From Cytophagales bacterium (GTDB lineage: Bacteria > Bacteroidota > Bacteroidia > Cytophagales > Spirosomataceae), in assembly GCA_013298025.1 (NCBI GenBank), contig JAAFJE010000003.1:287434-351433 (forward strand): a DNA stretch of 64,000 bases. The letters are read 5' to 3'. Of the stretch, positions 1 to 7,830 are shown piece by piece. Within the stretch, counting starts at the first letter, position 1; every line of letters starts with the position of its first letter. The notes under the pieces are model-generated. The model did not search any database and had not been told where the DNA came from. It saw only the letters and a list, made by a program, of their open reading frames with translations. Made by a program: the position numbers and the translations under genes.

Positions 1-334
1 TGGCTATACCCGTAAGTGCCTGAATTTCTTGGATTTCTTGCGTAAGATTTTCGGCTATAACTGCTGGCGTTTCTTCCTGAACCGCTGTGGCTGCATTGGT
101 TTCTAGCACACAAATAGGCTTGCCAATCACCGCAATTTCGCCTTCTTGTACTAAAATCTCTTTGATAATTCCACTATGCGATGAGGGTACTTCGGTATCT
201 ATTTTGTCGGTAGCAACTTCCAATAGATATTCGTCTGCCTCGATACGTTCTCCTACTTTTTTCAACCATGAAAGCACCGTAGCTTCCATGATACTTTCGC
301 CCATTTTGGGCATCATAATCTCTATTTGAGCCAT
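1..334 (-). CDS. 2-oxo acid dehydrogenase E2 acyltransferase, N-terminal lipoyl domain (partial)
   Basis: This is the 5' end of a minus-strand gene that runs off the window edge; about 111 codons are visible. It starts MAQIEIMMPKMGESIMEAT and contains a biotinyl/lipoyl domain with the lipoyl-lysine motif EVATDKIDTEVPS around residue 44, where K is the expected lipoylated residue. After residue ~85 it passes into an Ala/Glu/Pro-type linker. These are features of the E2 subunit of pyruvate or branched-chain 2-oxo acid dehydrogenase complexes, in which the lipoyl arm shuttles acyl groups between E1, E2 and E3. The catalytic domain lies outside the window, so the substrate cannot be assigned. It starts 4 bases after the stop codon of cinA, so the two are probably co-transcribed. 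Confidence 0.88.
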   Translation of the reverse strand, partial: MAQIEIMMPKMGESIMEATVLSWLKKVGERIEADEYLLEVATDKIDTEVPSSHSGIIKEILVQEGEIAVIGKPICVLETNAATAVQEETPAVIAENLTQEIQEIQALTGIA

Positions 335-338
335 ACAA

Positions 339-1577
339 TTATGCCATTTTTTTTCTTAATAAATTGAGAATGTTGATGGATGTCAAATGAATATTTTGTT
401 CTCTGAAACCGCCAAGTTGTAATTTTTGTGTAAAAACCTCGGTAGGCGTAGCCAAGGCTATCCAGATTGTGCCTACGGGTTTTTCGGGTGTACCGCCATC
501 GGGGCCTGCAATGCCACTGGTGGCCAATCCGTAAGTAGTGCCAAGTAACTGTCTGACGTTCAAAGCCATTTCGCTAACCGTTTGTTCCGAAACAGCCCCA
601 AATGTGGCAAGTGTTTCGGGCTTTACGCCTAAAACCTGTATTTTTACGCTATTGTCATACGCCACTACACCGCCATAAAAATACGCCGATGAACCAGGGT
701 TTTTGGTAAATTGATGTGCCAAATACCCACCTGTACAACTTTCGGCAACAGCGATGGTTTGCTTTCGGGCTTGTAGCATATTGCCGATAGCCTTGTCTAA
801 TTCGATGTCTTCTAAGGCATATACATAGTCGCTGATTTGTGGCAAAACAAGGTCGATAGCGGCTTTTACTTCGGCTTCGATGGCAGACAAGCTTTGTCCT
901 ACGCCCGTTAGTCGGAGTTTTACGCTGCCCATGCTAGGCAAATACGCCAATTTGAGGTGCGGAGGAAGGGCTTCTTCCCAATCTACAATTTTTTCGGCCA
1001 AAATAGATTCACCAATGCCCACCGTGCGAACAATTTGATGAAAATAGACTGCTGTACTAAAATGCGATTGCAACCTAGGCAATACCTCGTCTTGCATGAG
1101 GCCTTTCATTTCGTAAGGCACGCCGGGCATCGACACATATATTACGCCATTGACCTCAAACCACATCCCTGGAGCCGTTCCGAGCTTGTTGGGCAGGTAC
1201 AAGGCATTGCTGGGCAATTCGGCTTGTCCGAAGTTCAAGCCTGTCACTTCTCGTCCTCTTTTCCGAAAAAAAGCGTGCAAATCTGCTAAAGCCTGGGCGT
1301 GTGTAATGAGCTGTATGCCAAAGAAATCGCATAAAGTTTTCTTCGTAATATCGTCTTTGGTGGGACCCAATCCGCCCGTAATTAATACAATATCTACTCG
1401 TTGCGAAGCCTCAGCAAGGATGTCGAGAATAACCTGTGCTTGGTCGCCCACCGAAGATTTCCTAAAGGTTTTGATGCCAATTTTATCCAGTGCCGCACTA
1501 ATCCATTGGGTATTGGTATCGGTGATTTGTCCATATAAAATCTCATCTCCAATCGTGATGATTTCAGCTTTAATCAT
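339..1577 (-). CDS. cinA: CinA family protein (nicotinamide-nucleotide amidase / competence-damage protein)
   Basis: The 412-residue protein has the full two-domain CinA layout. An N-terminal MoCF-biosynthesis-type domain (residues ~1-170, with GDEILYGQITDTN and LITGGLGPTKDD) is followed by a C-terminal CinA/PncC domain (residues ~255-412, with AESCTGGYLA and ATSGIAGPDGG). PncC domains deamidate nicotinamide mononucleotide in NAD salvage, and the N-terminal domain of two-domain members is linked to ADP-ribose pyrophosphatase activity. The frame stays open 18 codons further upstream, but the start MIKAEIITIGDE at 1577 is preferred because it matches family N-termini and because a good promoter overlaps the longer version. 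It lies upstream of the E2 gene with a 4-base gap. Confidence 0.93.
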   Translation of the reverse strand: MIKAEIITIGDEILYGQITDTNTQWISAALDKIGIKTFRKSSVGDQAQVILDILAEASQRVDIVLITGGLGPTKDDITKKTLCDFFGIQLITHAQALADLHAFFRKRGREVTGLNFGQAELPSNALYLPNKLGTAPGMWFEVNGVIYVSMPGVPYEMKGLMQDEVLPRLQSHFSTAVYFHQIVRTVGIGESILAEKIVDWEEALPPHLKLAYLPSMGSVKLRLTGVGQSLSAIEAEVKAAIDLVLPQISDYVYALEDIELDKAIGNMLQARKQTIAVAESCTGGYLAHQFTKNPGSSAYFYGGVVAYDNSVKIQVLGVKPETLATFGAVSEQTVSEMALNVRQLLGTTYGLATSGIAGPDGGTPEKPVGTIWIALATPTEVFTQKLQLGGFREQNIHLTSINILNLLRKKMA

Positions 1578-1602
1578 AAGCGATATGTATTTAATTTTTG
1601 TG

Positions 1603-1632
1603 CAAAAATAGTTTTTATTTTTCATGCACAAA
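1603..1632 (-). promoter_or_regulatory. Bacteroidota-type promoter of cinA
   Basis: On the minus strand, TTTG (1632-1629), 18 bases, then TATTTTTG (1610-1603) match the -33/-7 consensus of the Bacteroidota primary sigma factor. Transcription would start around 1599, leaving a leader of about 20 bases before the ATG at 1577 and excluding the longer cinA start. Confidence 0.65.
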
Positions 1633-1822
1633 GGAAATAGGCTTGCTATCTCAAATAAATGACCTCAGAAGGCTTGTGGCTAGGCAATATTTTCTACACA
1701 TTGCTGCGAGGTCTATACGAATTTCATTAATTTTGTCAATCATTACACAATTTATGTACTTTTATCGTTTACATGGCTGACATCCTGATGAATGTTGGAA
1801 TTTTTAACGAAAAACGAATTTT

Positions 1823-2557
1823 ATGAAAAAAGTCATTCTTGGAGTATGTTTTCTTACTTCTTTCGCCTTGAGTAGCTGCCAGTCGCAAAACTGGGGTAAT
1901 GTGATTAAACAAGCCAACGATGTATTGGCCAATGCCGCTAAAACGCCCCTGACCACCGAAGAAATTGGCAGAGGGTTGAAAGAAGCCCTCACGGTAGGTA
2001 TCAAAAATAGCTCTTCGCAGGCTTCGGCTGTTAATGGGTATTTGGGCAATGAAACCATCAAGCTTTTGTTTCCACCCGAAGCCCGCAAGGTAGAAGAAAA
2101 ACTCCGCCAAATCGGCTTGGGTAGCGAATGTGATAAGTTTATTGCTACGCTCAACAAAGGTGCTGAAAATGCCGCTGCCAAAGCAGTGCCGATTTTTGTG
2201 GATGCTATCACAAAAATGACGATTCAAGATGCCCTCAGTATTTTGAAAGGCGATAAAGATGCCGCTACAGCTTACCTCAAAAGAACTTCTTCAGAAGCCC
2301 TTACCCAAGCGTTTAGCCCGATTATGGAGCAGGCCATCAATTCGACAGGAGCAACAAAAATGTACACCGATTTGGCATCTACGTACAATAAAATTCCTTT
2401 TGTGCAAAAAATCAATCCAGATTTGAAAGCTTATGCAACTCAAAAGGCCATAGATGGGTTCTTCTTGTTGGTAGCACAAGAAGAACAAAAGATTCGTGAA
2501 AATCCTGCTGCACGTGTAACCGACCTCCTCAAACGAGTGTTTGGCAGCAATAACTAA
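1823..2557 (+). CDS. DUF4197 family lipoprotein
   Basis: The 244-residue protein begins with a lipoprotein signal peptide (MKKVILGVCF, lipobox LSSC with Cys at residue ~19) and is otherwise one DUF4197 domain. That family is recognised here by LTTEEIGRGLKEAL near the N-terminus, the FPPEARKVEEKLRQIGLG segment, and a mostly helical body. DUF4197 proteins are exported, of unknown function, and common in Proteobacteria and Bacteroidota. The gene is followed after 12 bases by gldC, so the two probably form an operon. A possible -7 element (TACTTTTA, one mismatch) with TTTG 21 bases upstream lies near 1734-1766. Confidence 0.85.
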   Translation: MKKVILGVCFLTSFALSSCQSQNWGNVIKQANDVLANAAKTPLTTEEIGRGLKEALTVGIKNSSSQASAVNGYLGNETIKLLFPPEARKVEEKLRQIGLGSECDKFIATLNKGAENAAAKAVPIFVDAITKMTIQDALSILKGDKDAATAYLKRTSSEALTQAFSPIMEQAINSTGATKMYTDLASTYNKIPFVQKINPDLKAYATQKAIDGFFLLVAQEEQKIRENPAARVTDLLKRVFGSNN

Positions 2558-2569
2558 TTTATTATTCGC

Positions 2570-2929
2570 ATGAAAAAATCAGAAATTCATTTTCAAGTAA
2601 ACTTAGACGAACAAAATATTCCTGAACAAATCCAATGGTCGGCCACCGATAACCCTAATGAAGGGGTTGATGAAACTAAGTCGGTTTTTATCGGGGTTTG
2701 GGACCACTACCATAAAGGTACACTTGCCTTGCCTTTGTGGACTAAAGATATGGATGTGTTTGAAATGAAACGATTCTATATTGAACTTATGGGAAGTATT
2801 GCCGACTCGACTGTACGTGCTACTGGCGACCAAAAAATGGCGATGAAAATAGAAGATGTATGTCGTGTGCTAACGAAAGAATTGCAAGAAGAAATCAAAG
2901 CCGCACAACAACAGCAACAACAACAATAA
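2570..2929 (+). CDS. gldC: Gliding motility protein GldC
   Basis: The 119-residue protein matches GldC along its length: MKKSEIHFQVNLDE, then IQWSATDNP, a central TLALPLWTKDMDVFEMKRFY segment, and VCRVLTKELQEEI near the end. GldC is a small cytoplasmic protein found in gliding and many non-gliding Bacteroidota; in Flavobacterium it was isolated as a gliding gene, but its biochemical role is unknown. Odd here is the C-terminal tail of seven glutamines encoded by a CAA/CAG run, a sequence prone to slippage. It follows the DUF4197 lipoprotein gene by 12 bases. Confidence 0.9.
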   Translation: MKKSEIHFQVNLDEQNIPEQIQWSATDNPNEGVDETKSVFIGVWDHYHKGTLALPLWTKDMDVFEMKRFYIELMGSIADSTVRATGDQKMAMKIEDVCRVLTKELQEEIKAAQQQQQQQ

Positions 2930-2934
2930 AGGGA

Positions 2935-3037
2935 AATTGTGAATGAGTGAATTGTGAGTTAGTGTTTTGTTTTTCAGGAGATTATGTTTTTTAAAAATTG
3001 AAACAATAATTCGCTCATTCACTAACTTACAATTCTG
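2935..3037. repeat. Dispersed palindromic intergenic repeat, copy A
   Basis: The left arm (2935-2968, ATTGTGAATGAGTGAATTG and GAGTTAGTG) and right arm (3004-3037, whose reverse complement reads GTTAGTGAATGAGCG) are imperfect inverted repeats around an AT-rich centre with TTTCAGGA. Related copies lie at 43205-43385 and 54036-54066. It follows the gldC stop and could fold into an mRNA hairpin. Confidence 0.7.
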
Positions 3038-3078
3038 AATTGATACTTCTCCGTTCCAATTTCAAAACTCACATTGGT

Positions 3079-3107
3079 CCCCTTTCAGCTTGAAAGGGGC
3101 TTTTTTT
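3079..3107 (+). terminator. Intrinsic terminator downstream of gldC
   Basis: CCCCTTTCA and its complement TGAAAGGGG form a 9-bp stem with a 3-base loop, followed by CTTTTTTT. It ends just before the thioredoxin-like gene, so that gene probably has its own promoter or depends on read-through. Confidence 0.85.
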
Positions 3108-3136
3108 GAATATTGTTATCCAAAATACTAAATTTT

Positions 3137-4168
3137 ATGAAAAAAATTATATTATCTTGTGTCCTTTCTACTTGTTTTTTTGCGGTAAGCATGGGACAAA
3201 AAGGCGTAAGTTTCTTGACCGACGGCAATCTCCGAACGGTTTTCGATAGGGCGAAAATGCAAAATAAGAAGGTAATGTTAGAAGCGTATTCGCCTACTTG
3301 TCATATTTGTCAGGCTTTCAAAACGACTTTTGCCCAAGCAGCCGTAGGCGATTTGTACAATAAAAATTTTATCAGCTATCAACTCGACGTAAATACGCCC
3401 GAAGCCTTGGCTTTTTTACAAAAACAACGCATCATGATTCCGTCAACGCCAACGCTGTTGTTTTTCGACAACAATGTGAGTCCAATACACGTGGCTGTGA
3501 TGACCGAAGGTGGCAACACCGCTACCGTGTTGCTCGACGAAGCCCAGAAAGCTTTAGACCCCAAACGTCGCACGGCAAGCTTTAAAAATGCTTTTTTAGC
3601 AGGAAAAAGAGAGCCTAGTTTTTTGGTAGAATACGCCTTTGTGGCACGCATCATGCGTGATACCACCGATAACATCACGGCCATGCGGGCTTATGCAAAT
3701 AAAATTTCCCCTAAAGATTACCTCAGTCATAGCAATTTTGCTTTACTACAAAAAGTAATATTCGACGACGAAAACCCGATGTTTGTTTATATGATGCAAC
3801 ATTTATCTAAATTTCAAGCCAAATTTGGAAAGCCATTGGTGAAGCAAGTCGCCGAAAATATCTTGTTAAATTCGCTTTATACCAGTAGGGCTAATTTTTA
3901 TTCGCTCAGTAAAATTCAAACCATTAAAAGCCATTTTACTCAATTAGGTTTATCGCCAAGCGACATCAACAAGCGTATTTTTAGGGAAGAAGCCGCCGCC
4001 CTATTCAAGGCTGGCAAAGCCAACGAAGCCATCAAAGTGCTAGAAAGTATGATAGATGCCAGTACCAACAAAAATGGCTACGGGTATTTGAGCAATTTTG
4101 TCAGAAGCCATACAAGCGATAAAAACGCCCTCGCTAAAGCTGCTCAGTGGGCTGCCAAAGCACAATAA
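3137..4168 (+). CDS. Secreted thioredoxin-fold protein (CxxC motif CHIC)
   Basis: The 343-residue protein has a cleavable signal peptide (MKKIILSCVLSTCFFAVSMGQ) followed by a thioredoxin-like domain (residues ~25-135). The redox motif is SPTCHICQAF, and the cis-proline region is IPSTPTLLFF. The remaining ~200 residues are helical and resemble the C-terminal regions of Bacteroidota periplasmic thioredoxin-family proteins of unknown partner. It is probably a periplasmic disulfide reductase or isomerase. The frame opens 8 codons earlier at a TTG, but the ATG at 3137 gives a clean signal peptide. Confidence 0.8.
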   Translation: MKKIILSCVLSTCFFAVSMGQKGVSFLTDGNLRTVFDRAKMQNKKVMLEAYSPTCHICQAFKTTFAQAAVGDLYNKNFISYQLDVNTPEALAFLQKQRIMIPSTPTLLFFDNNVSPIHVAVMTEGGNTATVLLDEAQKALDPKRRTASFKNAFLAGKREPSFLVEYAFVARIMRDTTDNITAMRAYANKISPKDYLSHSNFALLQKVIFDDENPMFVYMMQHLSKFQAKFGKPLVKQVAENILLNSLYTSRANFYSLSKIQTIKSHFTQLGLSPSDINKRIFREEAAALFKAGKANEAIKVLESMIDASTNKNGYGYLSNFVRSHTSDKNALAKAAQWAAKAQ

Positions 4169-4581
4169 AATAAACCTGATGTAGGGGTAATGCGACAACG
4201 CCAAAATCCCTACATCATAGCCCTATTTTTACGCCAATCAAATTCTTCTTTTCTTGAACATATTCATAAAATAATTTGTTACACCCTTGTAAGTCTTATA
4301 CAAAGCTTAAATGTTTGTTTAGTCTTTTTGTAAAAATATTCAACAAATCAAAACCTTATAGGTATTATCACTGTTGTATAAAGTAGAACAAACAATCTGC
4401 TGTTTTGTATAAAAGTGTTGCTGACAACCTTTCAGACGACTTTTATGCAAGTGTTTACATTAGCCCAGTCGATGCTGTTTATTTCGTGTCAGACAAAACG
4501 TTTGACTTGCCTAATTTTCAAGAAAAGCAAGTTTGTCTTACACTTTCAGGCTGTTCAGATGTCCTAAACCACCAAAACAAC
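4169..4581. other. Intergenic region upstream of the PTPS-like gene
   Basis: No convincing gene. An inverted repeat (GATGTAGGG at 4178-4186 and CCCTACATC at 4208-4216) could end transcription of the thioredoxin-like gene, but it lacks a T-tract. The frame of the next gene stays open back to a TTG at 4405; the 59 codons are not recognisable as part of that family. The rest is AT-rich with no clear promoter. Confidence 0.5.
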
Positions 4582-5001
4582 ATGAGTAATAAGCGTGTAG
4601 CGGTGTTCAGAAAAGAACACTTTAATGCCGCACATCGCCTGCATAATCCGAATTGGTCGGACGAACGCAATGAGCGTGTGTATGGAAAATGTAACAATCC
4701 GAATTATCATGGGCATAACTATGAACTAATCGTGCAAGTAATAGGAGAACTTGACCCCGACACTGGTTATGTTATTGATATGAAGGTTTTGAGTGAATTA
4801 ATTCAAACAGAAATTATCGAGTTACTCGACCACAAAAACTTAAATCTCGACGTAGAAGCCTTCAAAGACCTGAATCCTTCTGCCGAAAACATCGCCATTG
4901 TTATTTATGAGGTGCTTAGAAGCAAACTCAATTCAAACTTAGACCTTAAAATTCGCTTATATGAAACAGAACGAAACTTTGTTGAATACCCTGTTGCTTG
5001 A
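4582..5001 (+). CDS. 6-pyruvoyl-tetrahydropterin synthase / QueD family protein
   Basis: The 139-residue enzyme shows the PTPS signature: EHFNAAH with the first zinc His, GKCNNPNYHGHNYEL carrying the catalytic Cys and the HGH zinc ligands, and a late LYETERNFVEY segment with a glutamate consistent with pterin binding. Members convert 7,8-dihydroneopterin triphosphate either to 6-pyruvoyltetrahydropterin or, as QueD, to 6-carboxytetrahydropterin for queuosine. The CNNPN spacing resembles eukaryotic-type PTPS more than E. coli QueD. The 3' end overlaps folE by 41 bases, so it is coupled to the enzyme making its substrate. Start 4582 gives the usual family length; an in-frame TTG at 4405 would add 59 unrelated residues. 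Confidence 0.85.
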   Translation: MSNKRVAVFRKEHFNAAHRLHNPNWSDERNERVYGKCNNPNYHGHNYELIVQVIGELDPDTGYVIDMKVLSELIQTEIIELLDHKNLNLDVEAFKDLNPSAENIAIVIYEVLRSKLNSNLDLKIRLYETERNFVEYPVA

Positions 5002-5662
5002 GCAAGACAGATTGTTGCTTTCGGATGAAGAAATAGGGGACGAACACATCAGCACTTCGGTAGAAACGCCACTCCGTTCCGATGCGTTTGACCTAAGTGA
5101 TGAAGAAAAAATGCGTAAAATTGAATACCATTTCAGAGAAATCATGGAAACGCTGGGCTTAGACCTCAGCGACGACTCGCTGAAAGGAACGCCCAAACGA
5201 GTAGCTAAAATGTATATTCAAGAGATTTTTAGCGGTCTCGACCCCAAAAATAAGCCTCGTATTGCTTTATTTGCCAATAAATACCAATACAATGAAATGT
5301 TGGTAGAAAAGAATATTTCTTTCTACTCTAATTGCGAGCATCACTTTGTACCTATTTTTGGCAAAGCACACGTTGCCTACATCGCCAATGGCAAAGTGGT
5401 AGGCTTGTCGAAACTCAACCGTATTGTGCAATATTTTGCCAAACGTCCACAGGTACAAGAACGCCTTACCATGCAGATTGCCCGTGAGTTGCAACAGATG
5501 CTCGGCACCGACGACGTGGCTGTGCTGATAGATGCCAAACATTTGTGCGTAGCATCGAGAGGTGTAAAAGACGAAACCTCTTCTACGGTCACTTCTTTTT
5601 ACGGAGGAAAATTTCAAGAAGATGCTACCCGACAAGCATTTTTGCAATACATTGCCCAATAG
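4961..5662 (+). CDS. folE: GTP cyclohydrolase I
   Basis: The 233-residue protein is a FolE-type GTP cyclohydrolase I. It has KGTPKRVAKMY at ~85, the zinc/active-site motif SNCEHHFVP at ~128, GLSKLNRIVQYFAKRPQVQE, and HLCVASRGVKDE near the end with the third zinc ligand. It opens GTP to 7,8-dihydroneopterin triphosphate, the first step toward folate, tetrahydrobiopterin and queuosine. The ~50 residues before the domain are acidic and poorly conserved. Its ATG lies inside the 3' end of the PTPS-like gene (41-base overlap), indicating translational coupling. A terminator follows at 5700. Confidence 0.95.
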   Translation: MKQNETLLNTLLLEQDRLLLSDEEIGDEHISTSVETPLRSDAFDLSDEEKMRKIEYHFREIMETLGLDLSDDSLKGTPKRVAKMYIQEIFSGLDPKNKPRIALFANKYQYNEMLVEKNISFYSNCEHHFVPIFGKAHVAYIANGKVVGLSKLNRIVQYFAKRPQVQERLTMQIARELQQMLGTDDVAVLIDAKHLCVASRGVKDETSSTVTSFYGGKFQEDATRQAFLQYIAQ

Positions 5663-5699
5663 CATGGCTTAAAACTAGGCTTTTCAAAACATTTTCTGA

Positions 5700-5730
5700 C
5701 CTCTTGGGTTTAATACCTAAGAGGTTTTTT
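5700..5730 (+). terminator. Intrinsic terminator after folE
   Basis: CCTCTTgGG...CCtAAGAGG hairpin (stem 5700-5724) followed by six T. It separates folE from the SDR gene. Confidence 0.85.
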
Positions 5731-5803
5731 GTTTAATTTTTTGTATGGATAAATTAAACAAAAAACTAAAAAGCAAATTTCATTCTTACCCATTTATTTG
5801 TAT

Positions 5804-6505
5804 ATGGCTAAAAATTATCTTGTGGTTGGAGGTAGCTCTGGTATTGGGGCGGCAATCATCGAAAACTTGGTGCAACAAGGCAATACGGTGTATAATATGT
5901 CACGCAAAGTGGTGAATCTGCCAGGGGTAGTGCATATTGCTTGGGACGCAACGCAGCCCGATGCCCAAGCTTTACAGGCATTGCCCGACACATTGGCAGG
6001 CGTGGCGTATTGTCCGGGTACTATCAATCTGAAACCATTCAATCGCTTGTCGCTAGACGATTTTCAAAAAGATTTTCAAGTAAATGTCTTGGGGGCTGTT
6101 GCCGTTGTGCAGGCGGTATTGCCCAAACTCAAAAAGCAAGAAGGAAGTGCCGTGGTGTTTTTTAGCACAGTTGCCGTGCAAACAGGCATGGCATTTCATG
6201 CTTCGGTGGCAAGTGCCAAAGGAGCAATTGAAGGACTCACGAGGGCATTGGCTGCCGAATATGCAGGCAGTAAAATCCGCTTTAACTGCATTGCTCCATC
6301 CCTAACCGACACACCTTTGGCCAAAAATTTGCTTTCGTCTGACGAAAAGAAAGAAGCCGCCAACAAAAGGCATCCGCTTGGAAGGGTAGGAAACGCTCAG
6401 GAATTGGCACAATTGGCTACTTTTTTATTAGGCGAACAAGCCACTTGGATTACAGGACAAATCATTGCTGCCGATGGCGGTATGGGCAGTATTCGGATGA
6501 TGTAA
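5804..6505 (+). CDS. SDR family oxidoreductase lacking the catalytic tyrosine
   Basis: The 233-residue protein is a classical-length short-chain dehydrogenase. The dinucleotide motif GGSSGIGAA is at residue ~9, an NAG-like YCPGT at ~72, STVAVQTG at the catalytic Ser position, and FNCIAPSLTDTP after the active site. The YxxxK motif reads VASAK: the lysine is present but the tyrosine is valine (GTG codon), so ordinary SDR chemistry is doubtful or uses another residue. The C-terminus GQIIAADGGMGSIR is typical. Because it follows PTPS and folE, a role as a sepiapterin- or dihydromonapterin-reductase-like enzyme is possible but only inferred; a terminator separates it from folE. The start is ATG 5804 rather than the TTG at 5798. 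Confidence 0.82.
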   Translation: MAKNYLVVGGSSGIGAAIIENLVQQGNTVYNMSRKVVNLPGVVHIAWDATQPDAQALQALPDTLAGVAYCPGTINLKPFNRLSLDDFQKDFQVNVLGAVAVVQAVLPKLKKQEGSAVVFFSTVAVQTGMAFHASVASAKGAIEGLTRALAAEYAGSKIRFNCIAPSLTDTPLAKNLLSSDEKKEAANKRHPLGRVGNAQELAQLATFLLGEQATWITGQIIAADGGMGSIRMM

Positions 6506-6663
6506 AAATAGGCGATTGTACAACCGACTACATGGCTTTGCAGGCAATTCATCACAAAAAGTTTTATTTATCCTTGAAAAGCCTTTAGTTTAGGTAAAAA
6601 ATTGCTCCGCAAAGATATCTACTTTGAGGACAACCAAAACTAAACACTCAAAACCCCATTGCT

Positions 6664-7608
6664 ATGTTTCCCTTTTTTTCCCTATTTTTCTTGATTCTTG
6701 CTATCGTTGTCCTTCCTCTCTCGTTTGTGGTAGTCAACCAAGGTACAGTGGCTGTCATCACGGTTTTTGGTAAATATCAACGGCTTTTAATGCCCGGACT
6801 AAACTTTAAAATTCCTTTTATCGAAGCTGTTTTTCGTAGAATTTCTATCCAAAGTCGTTCTATTGAACTCGAATTTCAGGCGATTACTGCCGACCAAGCC
6901 AATGTAAATTTCAAAGCCATGCTGGTGTATTCGGTGATGAACCAACAAGAAGAAACCATCAAAAATGTGGCTTTTAAATTTATGGACGAGCGTTCGTTTA
7001 TGCAAGCCCTTATTCGCACCATCGAAGGCACTATCAGGGCTTTGGTTGCCACCAAACGCCAAGCTGAAATTTTGGGTTTGAGAAGCGAAATTGTGGTGAG
7101 CGTAAAAGAACATATCGACAATACCCTCGAATCGTGGGGCTATCATTTGATAGATTTACAACTCAATGATATAGCGTTTGACGAAGCCATTATGCGTTCG
7201 ATGGCCCAAATTGTGGCTTCCAATAACCTGAAAGCTGCTGCCGAAAACGAAGGACAAGCCTTGCTTATTACCAAAACCAAAGCCGCCGAAGCCGATGGGA
7301 ACGCTATCAGAATTGCCGCCGAAGCTGAAAAAGTAGCCGCCCAGTTGCGTGGACAAGGCGTGGCGTTGTTCCGTGAAGAAGTTGCCAAAGGGATGGCAGA
7401 ATCGGCTAAGGTGATGAAAGATAACCAATTAGATGCCTCATTGATTCTGTTTTCGATGTGGACAGAAGCCATCAAGCACTTTGCAGAACAAGGTAAAGGA
7501 AACGTGATTTTCTTGGACGGCTCGACCGAAGGAATGGACCAAACCATGAAACAACTCATGGCTTTGCAGCAACAGGAAAACCTCAAAAAAATAGCCGATA
7601 AAAAGTAA
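6664..7608 (+). CDS. SPFH/band 7 (stomatin/prohibitin-like) membrane protein
   Basis: The 314-residue protein has one N-terminal membrane anchor (residues ~3-25) followed by the SPFH domain: QGTVAVITVFGKYQRLLMPG, SRSIELEF, then the RTIEGTIRALVATKRQAEI region. A long Ala/Glu-rich helical stretch (residues ~190-260, KAAAENEGQALLITKTKAAE) is expected to form a coiled coil and large rings. The family includes stomatins, HflK/HflC and QmcA, which scaffold membrane microdomains and regulate proteases. No NfeD or FtsH partner gene is next to it, so the specific role is open. A strong terminator follows. Confidence 0.9.
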   Translation: MFPFFSLFFLILAIVVLPLSFVVVNQGTVAVITVFGKYQRLLMPGLNFKIPFIEAVFRRISIQSRSIELEFQAITADQANVNFKAMLVYSVMNQQEETIKNVAFKFMDERSFMQALIRTIEGTIRALVATKRQAEILGLRSEIVVSVKEHIDNTLESWGYHLIDLQLNDIAFDEAIMRSMAQIVASNNLKAAAENEGQALLITKTKAAEADGNAIRIAAEAEKVAAQLRGQGVALFREEVAKGMAESAKVMKDNQLDASLILFSMWTEAIKHFAEQGKGNVIFLDGSTEGMDQTMKQLMALQQQENLKKIADKK

Positions 7609-7647
7609 GCAACTTTCTCAAACTTTTTGCCTATTCTTCTTGTTATA

Positions 7648-7686
7648 CCGTGGGTGATTTTCGCTGAAAGTCGCCCACGGTTTTTT
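7648..7686 (+). terminator. Intrinsic terminator after the SPFH gene
   Basis: A 15-bp stem with two G-T wobbles (CCGTGGGTG... paired with ...CGCCCACGG), 3-base loop GCT, then TTTTTT. Confidence 0.9.
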
Positions 7687-7818
7687 ATAGCCCAATAAGA
7701 AGGATTTTTGTCAAATTTTTTGGGTAAAATCGTATTGCTACCACTCACTTGTTATGTTAGCCTACAAAAGTTGACCTCGAAGCGAAGGAAAACCGATGCT
7801 TCGACGGGCATTTTTGTG

Positions 7819-7826
7819 TATTTTTG
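7819..7826 (+). promoter_or_regulatory. -7 box TATTTTTG immediately upstream of ygiQ
   Basis: A perfect TAnnTTTG box ends 4 bases before the ygiQ ATG (7831). If it is used, transcription would begin about at the start codon, giving a leaderless or nearly leaderless mRNA. No good TTG -33 element is visible at the usual distance. Confidence 0.4.
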
Positions 7827-7830
7827 TAAA

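Noticed and set aside
1769..2227. Minus-strand open frames overlapping the DUF4197 lipoprotein gene
   Set aside because: Antisense to a well-supported gene with a signal peptide and DUF4197 signature.
4405..4581. 59-codon upstream in-frame extension of the PTPS-like gene starting with TTG
   Set aside because: Family members start near residue 60 of this frame; the extension shows no similarity to known domains, and ATG 4582 gives the usual length.
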